Positions 42,691 through 52,709 of a DNA stretch of 64,000 nucleotides are shown one piece after another. Every line of letters begins with the position of its first letter. Positions within the stretch are counted from its first letter, which is position 1. Made by a program: the position numbers and the translations under genes. Location: contig OX465591.1 of assembly GCA_950022655.1 (NCBI GenBank), positions 49,342,478 to 49,406,477 of the forward strand. Reading direction: 5' to 3'. The DNA is from Alentia gelatinosa. Lineage: Eukaryota; Annelida; Polychaeta; Phyllodocida; Polynoidae. The notes beneath the pieces are model-generated. The model had not been told where the DNA came from. It searched no databases and was given only the letters and a program-made list of their open reading frames with translations.

Positions 42691-43139
42691 CAGTGTGCCT
42701 CTCTCCTCCTGTCTGTGGGCGCTTCGCTTCCCGCGCGGAGACCTGAGTGAGACTGCAGCACGCGGCGCTCAGCTCTGAGGAGACCAGTATTCGGGTGGCA
42801 GCCCTTCACAATGTGATCAAACCGTCCACACATGGCCGCCCAAGCGACGAACCCGCTGCCCCTGTTTTCTGACAAAAAAAAACCCGCACTGCTTATATAA
42901 GAATATCCATGTCAGGTAGATCCCTATACCGCCCTGAGTGCAGGGAGCTCCACTTTTTATAATCGCTATCTCTACTCTGTGAAAAGCAGGTCGCGCGCTT
43001 TAATAGTTAGTCTTCTGTGAAGGACTGCTTTGGACTAGAAAACACCTGTAATAGGAACACCGAGAAAAAAAACAGCACCCAGAGAAGTAATCGTGTACAG
43101 GTATAGCGGGGACTGCTACTCGACTTCACACGGAAGCCT
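42691..43139. other. no gene recognised
   Basis: Unique sequence; nothing supported. Confidence 0.35.
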
Positions 43140-44090
43140 GGACACACTTAGCGACTTTTCCCCGTGCGACTTGTGTACGGAAAGTCGGCCATCTTTGTTT
43201 GGATACACTTAGCGACTTTTCCCTGTGTGACTTGTGTACGGAAAGTCGGCCATCTTTGTCTGGATACACTTAGCGACTTTTCCCTGTGCGACTTGTGTAC
43301 GGAAAGTCGGCCATCTTTGTCTGGATACACTTAGCGACTTTTCCCCGTGCGACTTGTGTACGGAAAGTCGGCCATCTTTGTTTGGATACACTTAGCGACG
43401 TCTCCCTGTGCGACTTGGTTTCGGAAAGTCGGCCATCTTTGTCTGGATACACTTAGCGACTTTTCCCCGTGCGACTTGTGTACGGAAAGTCGGCCATCTT
43501 TGTCTGGATACACTTAGCGACGTCTCCCTGTGCGACTTGGTTTCGGAAAGTCGGCCATCTTTGTCTGGACACACTTAGCGACTTTTCCCCGTGCGACTTG
43601 TGTACGGAAAGTCGGCCATCTTTGTCTGGATACACTTAGCGACGTCTCCCTGTGCGACTTGGTTTCAGAAAGTCGGCCATCTTTGTTTGGATACACTTAG
43701 CGACTTTTCCCCGTGCGACTTGTGTACGGAAAGTCGGCCATCTTTGTCTGGATACACTTAGCGACGTCTCCCTGTGCGACTTGTGTACGGAAAGTCGCCA
43801 TCTTTGTCTGGATACACTTAGCGACGTCTCCCTGTGCGACTTGTGTACGGAAAGTCGGCCATCTTTGTCTGGACACACTTAGCGACTTTTCCCCGTGCGA
43901 CTTGTGTATGGAAAGTCGGCCATCTTTGTCTGGATACACTTAGCGACGTCTCCCTGTGCGACTTGTGTACGGAAAGTCGGCCATCTTTGTCTGGACACAC
44001 TTAGCGACGTCTCCCTGTGCGACTTGTGTACGGAAAGTCGGCCATCTTTGTCTGGATACACTTAGCGACTTTTCCCTGTGCGACTTGGGT
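43140..44090. repeat. 61-bp satellite, about 15.5 copies
   Basis: Unit TGGATACACTTAGCGACTTT...GTACGGAAAGTCGGCCATCT. Two monomer types alternate at 43388-43690 (ACTTTTCCCCGTGCGACTTG versus ACGTCTCCCTGTGCGACTTG), making a 122-bp dimer. Each unit carries GGCCATCTTTG. Minus-strand frames of 60 residues recur every 61 bp and are artefacts. Confidence 0.95.
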
Positions 44091-44210
44091 AGGGAAATTC
44101 GCATGAAAAATCGCTTCAGTGGATCAGGTCGTCACATGGAATTCGCTTGGTGATTGCATGGCTCATGCGAATTCGCATGGACATGCAAATGCATTGCGAC
44201 AATATTCAAT
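44091..44210. repeat. CGCATG-rich fold-back remnant, left of LINE
   Basis: CTTCAGTGGATCAGGTCG, GCGAATTCGCATGGACATG and ACAATATTCAATATA resemble 45231-45535, so the LINE separates two parts of related sequence. Confidence 0.45.
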
Positions 44211-45240
44211 ATATATATATATATATATTTTTTTAAGGTTTTTATTTAGACTGGAGGTTAGATTAGGTTCGGTTTACGAACCTATCTTCCATCTGCTCCA
44301 GTGTTCAGTGTTGACTGTGCGGATTACCCAGACTAGTGGGTATTACAAGTATGTGCAGGTCAGGTGATTGGTTTATACACAGAAACAAACAACATTTGCA
44401 ACAGAAGAGAAAAAAGGTGAACATCAACTTGGTACGTAGTCTATATATGACATAACAGAAATTAATATACAATATCATCAGTATGCATCAACTCAAATAG
44501 CCGCCCATCCAGGTACGATTAAGATTCAGATTTTAAGCTAAATCAAGTTTAGTGCTTTAGATTTTAATATTATCATTTTATTTGTGTGTGGGAGAAAGGG
44601 GCGAAAAAGTCCTACTGATTTGAGTTTTTAGCTAATAAAATTTACTGTACACGTTTATCTTTAAGTCTCATCTTGGTTGACTTCTTGAAGTAGTCATAAT
44701 TTTGAGCATTACGACTATCAATGTGTAGGTTATTCCAGGCGATACTTGATTTGTACTCCACAGACATCTTTTATTTCTCAGTCCTTATTGTTGGTTCACA
44801 TTTTAAAACTGGGCCTTCGAAAAGGCGTGTTTCACGACGAAGGGGAGCTAGAAAGTTTGGGTTTTTAGACCTTAGATATGTAATGTTTTCTAAGTGTGCT
44901 ATACGTCTGTCAATCAAGTAGTTCATGTCACTTATTTGGTGAACATCAACTGTTGAGGTTCTTGGATCAAGATTACAGCAGATTTTGAGACCCTTATTTT
45001 GACAACGTTGTAGCTTTTTCAGTAATTGAGTGTTTGTTTTGTGGTAAAGTACGTCTCCGTACTCTAAGTGTGGTAATATTTTGGTTTTATAAATTGTAAG
45101 AGCCTGATGACGTGTTAGGTATTTTCTAAGATATGTGAGCATGTAGAGTTTATGAGAGACCTTAGATATGGTTTTATTCAGGTGATGGTTATATGACAGG
45201 TGTGGATCTAGGTTTAAACCAGGTATATATTGAATATCAT
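44211..45240 (-). mobile_element. 5'-truncated LINE insertion
   Basis: About 1 kb on the minus strand: an RT C-terminal region, a non-coding 3' part (44235-44770), then an A-run and (AT)n tail. It begins abruptly near 45240, next to TATTGAATATCATCGC. 5' truncation with a simple-repeat tail is typical of non-LTR retrotransposition. Confidence 0.7.
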
Positions 45241-45256
45241 CGCATGAGATTCGCAC
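44771..45256 (-). pseudogene. LINE (CR1/Jockey-like) RT C-terminal fragment
   Basis: A 161-residue open frame. The recognisable part starts around residue 10 with YIPGLNLDPHLSYNHH (the LGVxLDxxLxxxxH block), then KLYMLTYLRKYLTR, IYKTKILPHLEYGDVLY and LLKKLQRCQNKGLKIC. This is the standard order after the catalytic centre in CR1/Jockey-group reverse transcriptases. The fingers and palm with the catalytic aspartates, and any endonuclease, are missing. The first nine residues come from flanking DNA, so the initiator is not real. Copy-specific damage cannot be judged without the family consensus. Confidence 0.75.
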
Positions 45257-45393
45257 GGTCGCACAGTCACATGGATCGCAGACGCATTCGCTAGAAAATT
45301 CCGTTGTGTATAAGCTCTAGATCCACTAAGGCGACCAAGCGAACGCGTCTGCGATCCATGCAACTGTGCAAATCCCATGCGATGATATTCAAT
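45231..45393. mobile_element. fold-back element FB-D
   Basis: TATTGAATATCATCGCATGAG pairs with CATGCGATGATATTCAATA; CACATGGATCGCAGACGC pairs with GCGTCTGCGATCCATG. The loop AAGCTCTAGATCCACTAAGG carries a motif repeated near 45520 and 45950 (AGTGGATCTG / AGATCCACTG). Confidence 0.75.
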
Positions 45394-45427
45394 ATATTGA
45401 ATATTGTCACAAGGCATTCGCATGTCC

Positions 45428-45482
45428 GTGGGAACGTCTGCGAACGTCTGCGAACGTCTGCGAACGTCTGCGAACGTCTGTG
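45428..45482. repeat. 10-bp repeat GCGAACGTCT, about 5 copies
   Basis: Perfect decamers after GTCCGTGG, ending TGTGAACC. Confidence 0.9.
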
Positions 45483-45536
45483 AACCAAAATTCACATGGA
45501 AAATTGCCTTAGTGGATCTGGCGCTTTAGTGGATCT

Positions 45537-45911
45537 GGGACCTGTTTCAGTAGTTTCGTGACATGTCTAGATGGCGTCTGTGACACTATATGGACAGATC
45601 AACACAAGTTGCGGCACTTAGGACAAGACAGACCCCAAATACGGTGTGTCCGGATTTAAGAGTATTAGACAATTTCACTCACTTTCCCTAAGAATTAAGT
45701 AATGAAACTTTCACACAAGTAAGGGATACATATGACCTATAATCGTTCTAAATATGAAGAACATCAGCCACTCCTATCTGCTGATATTTGACATCAACGC
45801 TGACATGCATTTTGGAACCCGACAAAAAGTTTTCCGCTGTTGCTTGCACTGTTGGTGCCGCTGTTGATGTCTGTCTAGGCCTAATGTCACGAGACTACTG
45901 AAACAGGTCCC
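45537..45911 (+). mobile_element. GGGACCTG MITE, copy 3 (375 bp)
   Basis: GGGACCTGTTTCAGTAGTTT and GAGACTACTGAAACAGGTCCC ends. Shares GACAAGACAGACCCCAAA and GCTTGCACTGTTGGTGCCGC with the other copies but has a different middle. Confidence 0.85.
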
Positions 45912-45984
45912 TGGTGCTTTAGCGACCACCATGTGAACTCCAGATCCACTGAAGCGAATTTCGCTGCGACTTTTCATGCGACCG

Positions 45985-46075
45985 GGCGAACTCCGCATAC
46001 GCTCGGATATTACTACGCGTCAAATCCTCGGAGCATACGGCCGCTTGTATCTGAAACCAGTCAATATTGTGTCTT
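45985..46075 (-). mobile_element. fold-back element FB-B, half copy
   Basis: CCGCATACGCTCGGATATTA, CCTCGGAGCATACGGCCGC, CTGAAACCAGTCAATATTG: loop and right arm only. Confidence 0.7.
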
Positions 46076-46257
46076 TATCAAACATTGAGGTAGAAAGTGG
46101 GTACAATTCACGTAATACACTTTAGATAGCTCAGATATGCGAAACAGATTGATACCAACACGGACATATCGTCTTTGCGAGTTGCAAAAAGTGACTTCGA
46201 CGTCAAATTACGGTCAGTTTTAGCGAATTAAGACCGAATTATGGTATATATTAATAT

Positions 46258-46407
46258 GAAACCATAGTGATGGTGCCAATACGGGGTAGATTTACTCATT
46301 GTTTCGGAGAAATTCGTTCTGAACTCGCTGTAAACGGCGAGTTCAGAACGAATTTCTCCGAAACAACTCATAAATCTACCCCGTATTGTCACCATAACTA
46401 TGGTTTC
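46258..46407. repeat. near-perfect 72-bp inverted repeat (long hairpin)
   Basis: GAAACCATAGTGATGG...GTTCTGAACTCGC pairs with GCGAGTTCAGAAC...CCATAACTATGGTTTC, with about six mismatches in 72 and a very short spacer (TGTAAACG). Four of the mismatches are one block, ACTCAT, that reads the same way in both arms, as if a 6-bp piece had flipped. Confidence 0.9.
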
Positions 46408-46624
46408 ACATAGTAATTCACAAGGCGAAGCCACATGAATTATGTAGCCATTCAAATGAGATTGGATCGAGCTCTGACCCTAAACTTTCATATGTTTCTG
46501 AATTCAACTCACATTGACTAATGAGCTTACCTTTGTGACATAATACCCCATTGAGTATATTTGCTAAATACTAAACAGGCGTTGGATACGAGTTCCTAAT
46601 GTTGAGTCTATAGGGTGAGATAAA
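46408..46624 (+). mobile_element. fold-back composite FB-A, copy 9 (right part)
   Basis: TAATTCACAAGGCGAAGCCA loop, the arm CATTCAAATGAGATTGGATC and GAGCTCTGACCCTAAACTTT, then a core ending TAGGGTGAGATAAAT. The hairpin at 46258 replaces the usual left arm. Confidence 0.7.
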
Positions 46625-46898
46625 TGTCCATAGACATTATACATATCAGATAGATATTCATCAACCACAAAGGTTACATGGTCCCAATGCACCATACCCA
46701 ACTTTTATCCCGTATAAATCATCATGTCGGTATACTTTCCTCTGAGATAGTTTCAGTGAGTTCCTTGAACATACAGCATGGAAGTGCACAACTGTTATAC
46801 TTCTCGTAAAAGTTAGACATTTTGGCACTGGTACACCAAACAGTTTGGTTGGTATTATCCTGGCCTCTGTAGAATCATGACATGTAAAGACATAAAGT
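46625..46898. other. spacer
   Basis: Unique; no gene. Confidence 0.35.
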
Positions 46899-47317
46899 GT
46901 CCACCAACCACGACAGGGCTGCCACACGCGCCGACAAGAAATTTCCAATCGGTGCCTTGTCGCAGCCTTGTCGTGAGGAGAGGAGCTCTGGGACAGCGTT
47001 GTCGGGGCGTGTCGGGAAGAGCAAGCTCCACCTAAATTTTCTATCATAGACCTCTGCGACAACCTCCCGACATGCCACGACATGCCACGACAAGGCTCTA
47101 AAATCGAACATGTTCGATTTTGTCGTAGCCTTGTCGGAAGGCCCCCGACAACCTACCGACAAGCTTCGTGTCGCAGCCTGTCGGGGCCTTGTCGTAGCCT
47201 CTTGTCGGGAACTAGGGTCCACCAACCACGACAAGGCTATGACACGCCTTCCAATCGTAGAGCTGTCGTGGACCTTGTCGGAAAGCTGTTGTCGCAGCCT
47301 TGTTGTGGTTGGTGGAC
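46899..47317. mobile_element. GTCCACCAACCAC element, copy 1
   Basis: Left GTCCACCAACCACGACAGGG, right TGTTGTGGTTGGTGGAC. A second, complete small palindrome with the same ends lies inside (47217-47317). The interior is dense in TTGTCG/CGACAA. Confidence 0.75.
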
Positions 47318-47337
47318 GCACCCTCTAAAGGGGGGGT

Positions 47338-47757
47338 GTCCACCAACCACAACAAGGCTACGACAATGGGTTCCCGACAAGGTCTACGACAGGCCTACAA
47401 CTGGAGTCCTTGTCCTGGTTTGTGCACCCCAGTTCCGGACAAGAGTCCATGAAAAGGCCACGACAAGGCCACAATTGGAAGCTTGTTGGGAGCCTTCCGA
47501 CAAGGCTATGATAACATCAAACATGTTCGATTTTTCCCACGACTGGACTCTTGTCGTAGAGTGTCATGGTTTGCTTGATATCACTGTCGTAATGTGTCGG
47601 TACCATGGGCGTCTTTTTTACGGGAACGAGCGATGTCTACAACACGCCCCGACAACGCTGTCACACAGCCCACCCTTCTTATGACAAGGCTGCGACAAGG
47701 CGCCCGATTGGAACCTTCATGTTGGCACTTGTTGTAGCCTTATCATGGTTGGTGGAC
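47338..47757. mobile_element. GTCCACCAACCAC element, copy 2 (420 bp)
   Basis: GTCCACCAACCACAACAAGG and CCTTATCATGGTTGGTGGAC ends. Frames across both copies are repeat-driven (the CGACAAGG motif) and not credible genes. Confidence 0.75.
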
Positions 47758-47973
47758 GCCCCCTTTAGGTTCAGTAAGTGGCAGTTACTCCTTTCATGTA
47801 AATGAGACACCTGGGCTTCTTTATGCAGGTTATATATAGACTTGTCCTATAGTTGGCTCGTAAACATAGTCTCAGGCACTAATTCTGTTTCTTTTGTATT
47901 TTCTTCATATCAACTTTTGACCACCTCTATAAATTACATTTGCATAAGCAAAGTACGAACCTACAAAGGACGC

Positions 47974-48208
47974 ACAGTAAAACCTTGTGTAAGGGGCATC
48001 CTCCATTCCGAGCAAAGTATCCCCTTAAGTGGGGTGTCCCCTTAAACGGGGTGACCCCTTAAACGGGGTTTTCAGTCTTAATTGGGGTGCCCCCTTAAGC
48101 AGGGTTATTTAGTCTTAAGCGGGGTGTACCCTTAAGCAGGGTTATTTAGTCTTAAGCGGGGTGTCCCCTTAAGCGGGGTGTCCCCTTAAGCGGGGTTCCA
48201 TTCTGTCG
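47974..48208. mobile_element. CAGTAAAACC-end relative of the GTAAGCGG element
   Basis: CAGTAAAACCTTGTGTAAGG at the left and GCGGGGTTCCATTCTG at the right resemble 51501-51679. The middle is an 18-bp tandem of CCCCTTAAGCGGGGTGTC. Confidence 0.6.
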
Positions 48209-48316
48209 ATGGTTAAGCTATGGGACATATGATACCTCTATACAGGTAATACTATGGCATAGAGACACTGTTATAATGCCGACCTGGCGCCTACAGGAGC
48301 CTACGCAGGCTGTTGC

Positions 48317-48723
48317 CTAGACTGGCTCAAGTCCCTGCATTCTATGGCCACCCTTCTCGCTGGGATACAGGAGACTGGCTCCAGTCCCTGCATCCTATGG
48401 CTACCCTCCTCACTGGGATACTGGCTCCAGTCCCTGTATCCTATGGCCACCCTTCTTGCTGGGACACTGGCTCCAGTCCCTGCATCCTATAGCCACCCTT
48501 CTTGCTGGGACACTGGCTCCAGTCCCTGCATCCTATGGCCACCCTTCTTGCTGGGACACTGGCTCCAGTCCCTGCATCCTATGGCCACCCTCCTCGCCCG
48601 GATACTGGGCCAGTCTTTGATTCATGGACCAGTCAGAGAAGGATACATACTATAATGAACTTTATTGTGATTATGTTTAATCATTTAACGAATGTTCATA
48701 ATCGAAGACTTGAGCAAGTCTAG
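48317..48723 (+). mobile_element. CTAG-end element, complete reference copy (407 bp)
   Basis: CTAGACTGGCTCAAGTCCC at the left and GACTTGAGCAAGTCTAG at the right are inverted repeats, each with its own small hairpin. Inside are about six units of the 52-bp family (shortened, 33-52 bp), then TTTGATTCATGGACCAGTC and AATCATTTAACGAATGTTCA. Confidence 0.85.
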
Positions 48724-48894
48724 CTATTGCCTGGTGTCTGATTGTCCAGACACAAGTCTACCTCCCTCCCCTCCCCCCACACACACACCATAACCAAACA
48801 AGACAATTCAGTTTGTCCTCACACTGTCAGATTTGATAAGATGACCCTCCTAAGTGCCTCCTTTAACTGAGGTTAAGAAGTATTCTGAACTGAA

Positions 48895-49050
48895 ATAACT
48901 GTCCCCTTAAGCGAGGTCTCCCCTTAAGCGAGGTCTGCCCTAAAGCGGGGTGACCCCTTAATCAGCGTTAAAAGAAACTCTTAATAGCGGGGAAAATATC
49001 TGTTCTGAATAAATCATCCGAAGAAGTGGGGTGTCCCAGAAGTGGGTTGT
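48895..49050. repeat. CCCCTTAAGCG short repeats
   Basis: CCCCTTAAGCGAGGTCT x2, then CCCTAAAGCGGGGTG and decayed forms; same motif as 48010-48205. Confidence 0.7.
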
Positions 49051-49164
49051 ACTGAATAGGGCACATAGTGATTGCTAGTTCCGCCATCATCCACCAGGAC
49101 ATTGTCAGATAGCGCCACTGTAGTCGGGAGACAGCCGCTGTTATCGGCTGTTATAATCTGTAGA

Positions 49165-49431
49165 TAATCTGTGTCCCATAGAGTTTAAATCGTGTAGTAA
49201 TTCAGGAGGCCAACCCGCATGAATTACGTAGCGATTCAAACAAGATGGGATAGAGTTTTGACCGTAAACTTGAATGGGTTTCTGAATCATCTCACCCTTT
49301 CGCATTGAGTAATGGGCTAACATTTGTGACATAATCCCCCATTGAATATGGTTCCTAAATATCTCATGGGCATTGGATACGAGTTCCCACTGTTAAGCCT
49401 ATGGAGAGAAAATACTAACGGTGAGATAATA
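49165..49431 (+). mobile_element. fold-back composite FB-A, copy 10
   Basis: GTAATTCAGGAGGCCAACCCGC...GAATTAC loop. Arms GAGTTTAAATCGTG and CGATTCAAACAAGATGGGA. Core CATCTCACCC (49288) to CGGTGAGATAA, with CTGTTAAGCCTATGG. Confidence 0.8.
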
Positions 49432-49491
49432 ACAAGGTGTACATGTCACTGGGTGTATCCAGGCCTTCCCTCAGCTTCATTTTAACCTTAA

Positions 49492-49790
49492 GCCTGATGC
49501 CCATCTACCGATTCAGGGTTGAGCGATTAGTTACCAAATCGTATAGGAGTCGGTCAATTTGTCATAGGCATAACCCTTCGCTCGACCGGCGGACATTGAG
49601 AAGATGGGGTTGATGGATATTAGTCCTAAGCAAATTGGTCTACTAATCGGTGGCTCACCCTTGCCTAGCTGTCCTACATCTACCGACTACGGCCGACTCC
49701 GTTAGGATGCCTTGGGTGAGACAAATTACCATCCGTTTGTTGCCGACAAAGGTACATGAATGTTCTGAAATTGGTAGATGGGCATTGGGC
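49492..49790. mobile_element. GATGCCCATCTACC MITE, 299 bp
   Basis: GCCTGATGCCCATCTACCGA and TTGGTAGATGGGCATTGGGC are inverted termini. Single copy in the window; non-coding. Confidence 0.7.
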
Positions 49791-49857
49791 TGACCTCTGT
49801 GTACCGCAGACCCGGCTGCGTGTATTGACTATGAACTTAGACGAGTCTGCACAAAAC

Positions 49858-50268
49858 TCAGACATTCAATAAAACATTTACCGTCTTCAGAAAGCAGTCA
49901 AAAGCTTCACAGGTTTTTGGGCGCAGTTTTCCGCTCAGGCACGTTCTGATAAACGTTGACGGCGTTGCTGTCCCTGAGCCAGCCCTTACCCTCCTCCTCT
50001 CTATAATGGACGATCTGTACATTAAAAATAAAGGGGACTGTACTGGAAAATAAACGTCTACCTTGGGTGCATTTGGGTGTATGGGGATCAGAAATTCTTC
50101 GTTCCGTTTAGTATTTACCGGCCAGTTAATAATACTGATAAACAATTTTTGGATGTGGATGTTACGCCTCAATAAATCTTTGCATTTGGGTGTATACTTT
50201 ACTATCATACCATCTGAGATAGTAACAACAGATTGACATATTGGCCTGCCTATCATATAAATCGTCAT
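49858..50268 (-). CDS. uncharacterised ORF, 136 aa
   Basis: An open minus-strand frame without low-complexity or tandem composition, which makes it one of the few frames in the window not explained by repeats. It starts MTIYMIGRPICQ and includes HPNAPKVDVYFPVQ in the middle and KTCEAFDCFLKTVNVLLNV at the end. I recognise no domain, signal peptide or membrane segment. It lies between a MITE and a fold-back element and could be an exon or chance. No splice context was resolved. Confidence 0.2.
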   Translation of the reverse strand: MTIYMIGRPICQSVVTISDGMIVKYTPKCKDLLRRNIHIQKLFISIINWPVNTKRNEEFLIPIHPNAPKVDVYFPVQSPLFLMYRSSIIERRRVRAGSGTATPSTFIRTCLSGKLRPKTCEAFDCFLKTVNVLLNV

Positions 50269-50302
50269 AGACTGTATGCCACGGTTATGCCATATAATAT
50301 TC

Positions 50303-50644
50303 TTATCTCACCCCTGGTAAAAGTTTAGCCATAGGAATATAGGAATAACATTAGAAAAAAATACTCAACGATCACCCCAGTAGAGTGACAATACTAGTGT
50401 AGTGAATTTGAGATGACGTCATGTGAATTTGCTAAGCATATTCAAATTATCCTGATATTGTGATACTATTTAATGTCACGGAAAGGGGTGAGATAAATCC
50501 AGAACTGCACTCGAATCATAAAATACACAATACTCCACTCGTTTGGTTGTGCCATAATCATCACTTGGCTTCACCTCAATGACAATTGGGGCCCATCCAA
50601 ACTCATGGAGTATTGTCTACTTATACGATTCTCGATGCAGTTCT
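50303..50644 (-). mobile_element. fold-back composite FB-A, copy 11
   Basis: Core TTATCTCACCCC (50303) to GGGGTGAGATAAAT (about 50496). Hairpin AGAACTGCACTCGAATCATA / TACGATTCTCGATGCAGTTCT (50501-50644) around CACTTGGCTTCACCTCAATG. Its arms match the element at the window end (63856). Confidence 0.8.
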
Positions 50645-51359
50645 ATATAAATATGCCACACATGACATAAGAAGTTAAACAGGAGCTAATGTTATTTTCA
50701 TTTACAATGGAAGAGTGTGGTATACCTAAATTACTTCATGAAATAAAAGTAAGAGAATATCATCAGAAATTATGTATTTCAGCCATCTGTGTTTGATAGA
50801 AAATTAAGTATCAAGAATGTTTTAATAAACCTAGGGAATTGATTTGATAGTGTTATGAACAGGATTACTTAATGAAACTAATTTCTGGTATTAAAACCAA
50901 TGTATACATCCTAATGCATTAGAATTGTCTCTGAATCAAGTCCTATATGGGTCTGAGTATAACAGGTTCAATAACCTGGTCGGGTGATGAAGGTAAGGAG
51001 TGTGTGTGTGGGAGTGGGGGAGAGGTGCTAATATGGAGTGACTGGGTTGAAATAGAGTCATATGCCTAGCCTTCCACCAACCCCATACCTCCTTACTGGG
51101 TCTGTGTTTCTTTGAAGAGCATAGTGAATGGTCTCTCCCATCAGATGTGGAAGTTCCAATGCTATACAGTCAGATGTGTCCCATCAGAATTGAAATGTAC
51201 ATGCATTGTAAAGTGGTAGGAGAGCAGTAAGCCAGAAAGAACAAGCTCTTGAGTAAAGCTAGTTGGACAGTAAAGTAGATGGAGTGGTTGTGGGAGGGGA
51301 TGGGGTGAGGGCTATTCTGGCATGACTGGCTTCAGGTCCAGTGTGCTATAATTAAATCT
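50645..51359. other. no gene recognised
   Basis: Unique sequence without supported frames or repeats. Confidence 0.4.
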
Positions 51360-51498
51360 TCATCTGTCTCTGTCTGTTAACAAATATGTCTATTTCTCTT
51401 TGTTTGTGTCTGTTTTCTGTCTCCAGCTGTCTGCTTCTCTGTCTGTCTCCCTGACACTATCCCTGTCTATATACTGTATATATAACTCTCTCTGTTTA
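51360..51498. repeat. TCTGTCTC-rich degenerate microsatellite, part 1
   Basis: TCTGTCTCTGTCTGT-like sequence; continues after the MITE at 51700-51930. Confidence 0.7.
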
Positions 51499-51681
51499 TA
51501 CAGTAGAACCCCGCCTAATGGACACCCCGCGTAAGCGGACACCCCGTGTTAACGGACACCTTTGCTCGGAACGGTTCCCTCTATAAGATGTTTATTTTAA
51601 CCTCGTGTAAGCGGACACCCCGCGTAAGCGGTCACTTTGGCCCGGAACGAAGGGTGTCCGCTTACGCGGGGTTCTACTGTA
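51499..51681. mobile_element. CAGTAGAACCCCGC MITE with TA duplication (179 bp)
   Basis: CAGTAGAACCCCGCCTAATG at 51501 and CTTACGCGGGGTTCTACTG ending at 51679 are inverted repeats, flanked by TA on both sides. The TA target and the CAGT...ACTG ends fit the pogo/Tigger branch of Tc1-mariner. The interior repeats GTAAGCGGACACCCCGCG. Confidence 0.85.
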
Positions 51682-51699
51682 TCTTTGTCTCTGTCCCTG

Positions 51700-51930
51700 T
51701 CTGTCCATATGTATGTTGTACTATATCTTTGTCTCTGTCCCTGTTATTTGGCATGTATGTTTGACTATTTTGCTCTGTATGTGTCTTTCTGCATCTCTGT
51801 CTCGTTGTCTCTGTCTATGTCTGACTCTCTGTCTGTTTACCTGTCCCTGTGTGAGTTGTTCTTCTGTCTCTGTTATCATCTGCATCATTATCTGTATCTC
51901 TGTGTCTCCCTCTCTGTCTTTCTTCATGAA
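51700..51930. repeat. TCTGTCTC-rich degenerate microsatellite, part 2
   Basis: Same composition as 51360-51498. Hydrophobic leucine/serine/cysteine frames here are artefacts. Confidence 0.7.
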
Positions 51931-52099
51931 ATACGATGATCAAGGGTTTCAGCAAGTCTATGGTCAATACCACATTTAGACAATATCATCATCTAATAGT
52001 TTCTTTTTCTAGTAGCAGATTACAGTAGCCATAACTAAGTGTTTTTCATTTCATGAAAGGATTGACATAGTGAATCCTTTTGTCTTCAAAAACACTAGA

Positions 52100-52330
52100 A
52101 ATAAAAATGTCTATTTTTAGGAACCAAGTCAGCAGTGGGGCAGGGGTATGGTAAGGCTTGATACTGGACCCCTGCTCATTTAACCAGGCCTTTATAGTTG
52201 GGACATTGACAGTGAAGTGTTAGATTCTCTGCAGTAAGCTGGAAGCCTGTGTGAGAATTCTAACCTCTAGATGACGTATATATGAGCGTGTTTACCCGTG
52301 CTCAAAAACATTCGACAGTGTAGGATGAAA
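52100..52330. repeat. interspersed repeat R2-like fragment
   Basis: GGACCCCTGCTC, CAGTGAAGTGTTAG, GCAGTAAGCTGGAAGCC, TTCTAACCTCTAG in the order of R2 near 21235-21350. Confidence 0.5.
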
Positions 52331-52709
52331 TCTAAACGTCACAAAATTTCATATGATTGTTTACATAGTGTTCGTTGTCTTCTGCTACAGATATTACTCA
52401 GCTCTACTTCATGGTATCATTCCATGAAGCCAACTCACCATATAAAGAATCTTCATAGTTTTTTGGGTTTTTTTTGTTTGAAAGGCTTTATTGCTTCGAT
52501 TTTACATAAATCGCTCCTCCAGCAACAGGATGTAGTACAAGAACAGGACAAACAAGTATGAATGGAAATATACAGATGAACTTGCGTTGTTACATCTCTT
52601 TTACATCTATATCCGTTTAAGTATGAAACCAACTGGTTCTTTCATTAGGTGTAAACTCTGATCATGCAAAGAGTATCCACTCTACAACAGTATTATACAA
52701 TAGGCTTAA
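52331..52709. other. no gene recognised
   Basis: Unique sequence; nothing supported. Confidence 0.35.

Noticed and set aside
47082..47684. 200-residue + strand frame
   Set aside because: Lies across two palindromic GTCCACCAACCAC elements; the composition follows the CGACAAGG motif.
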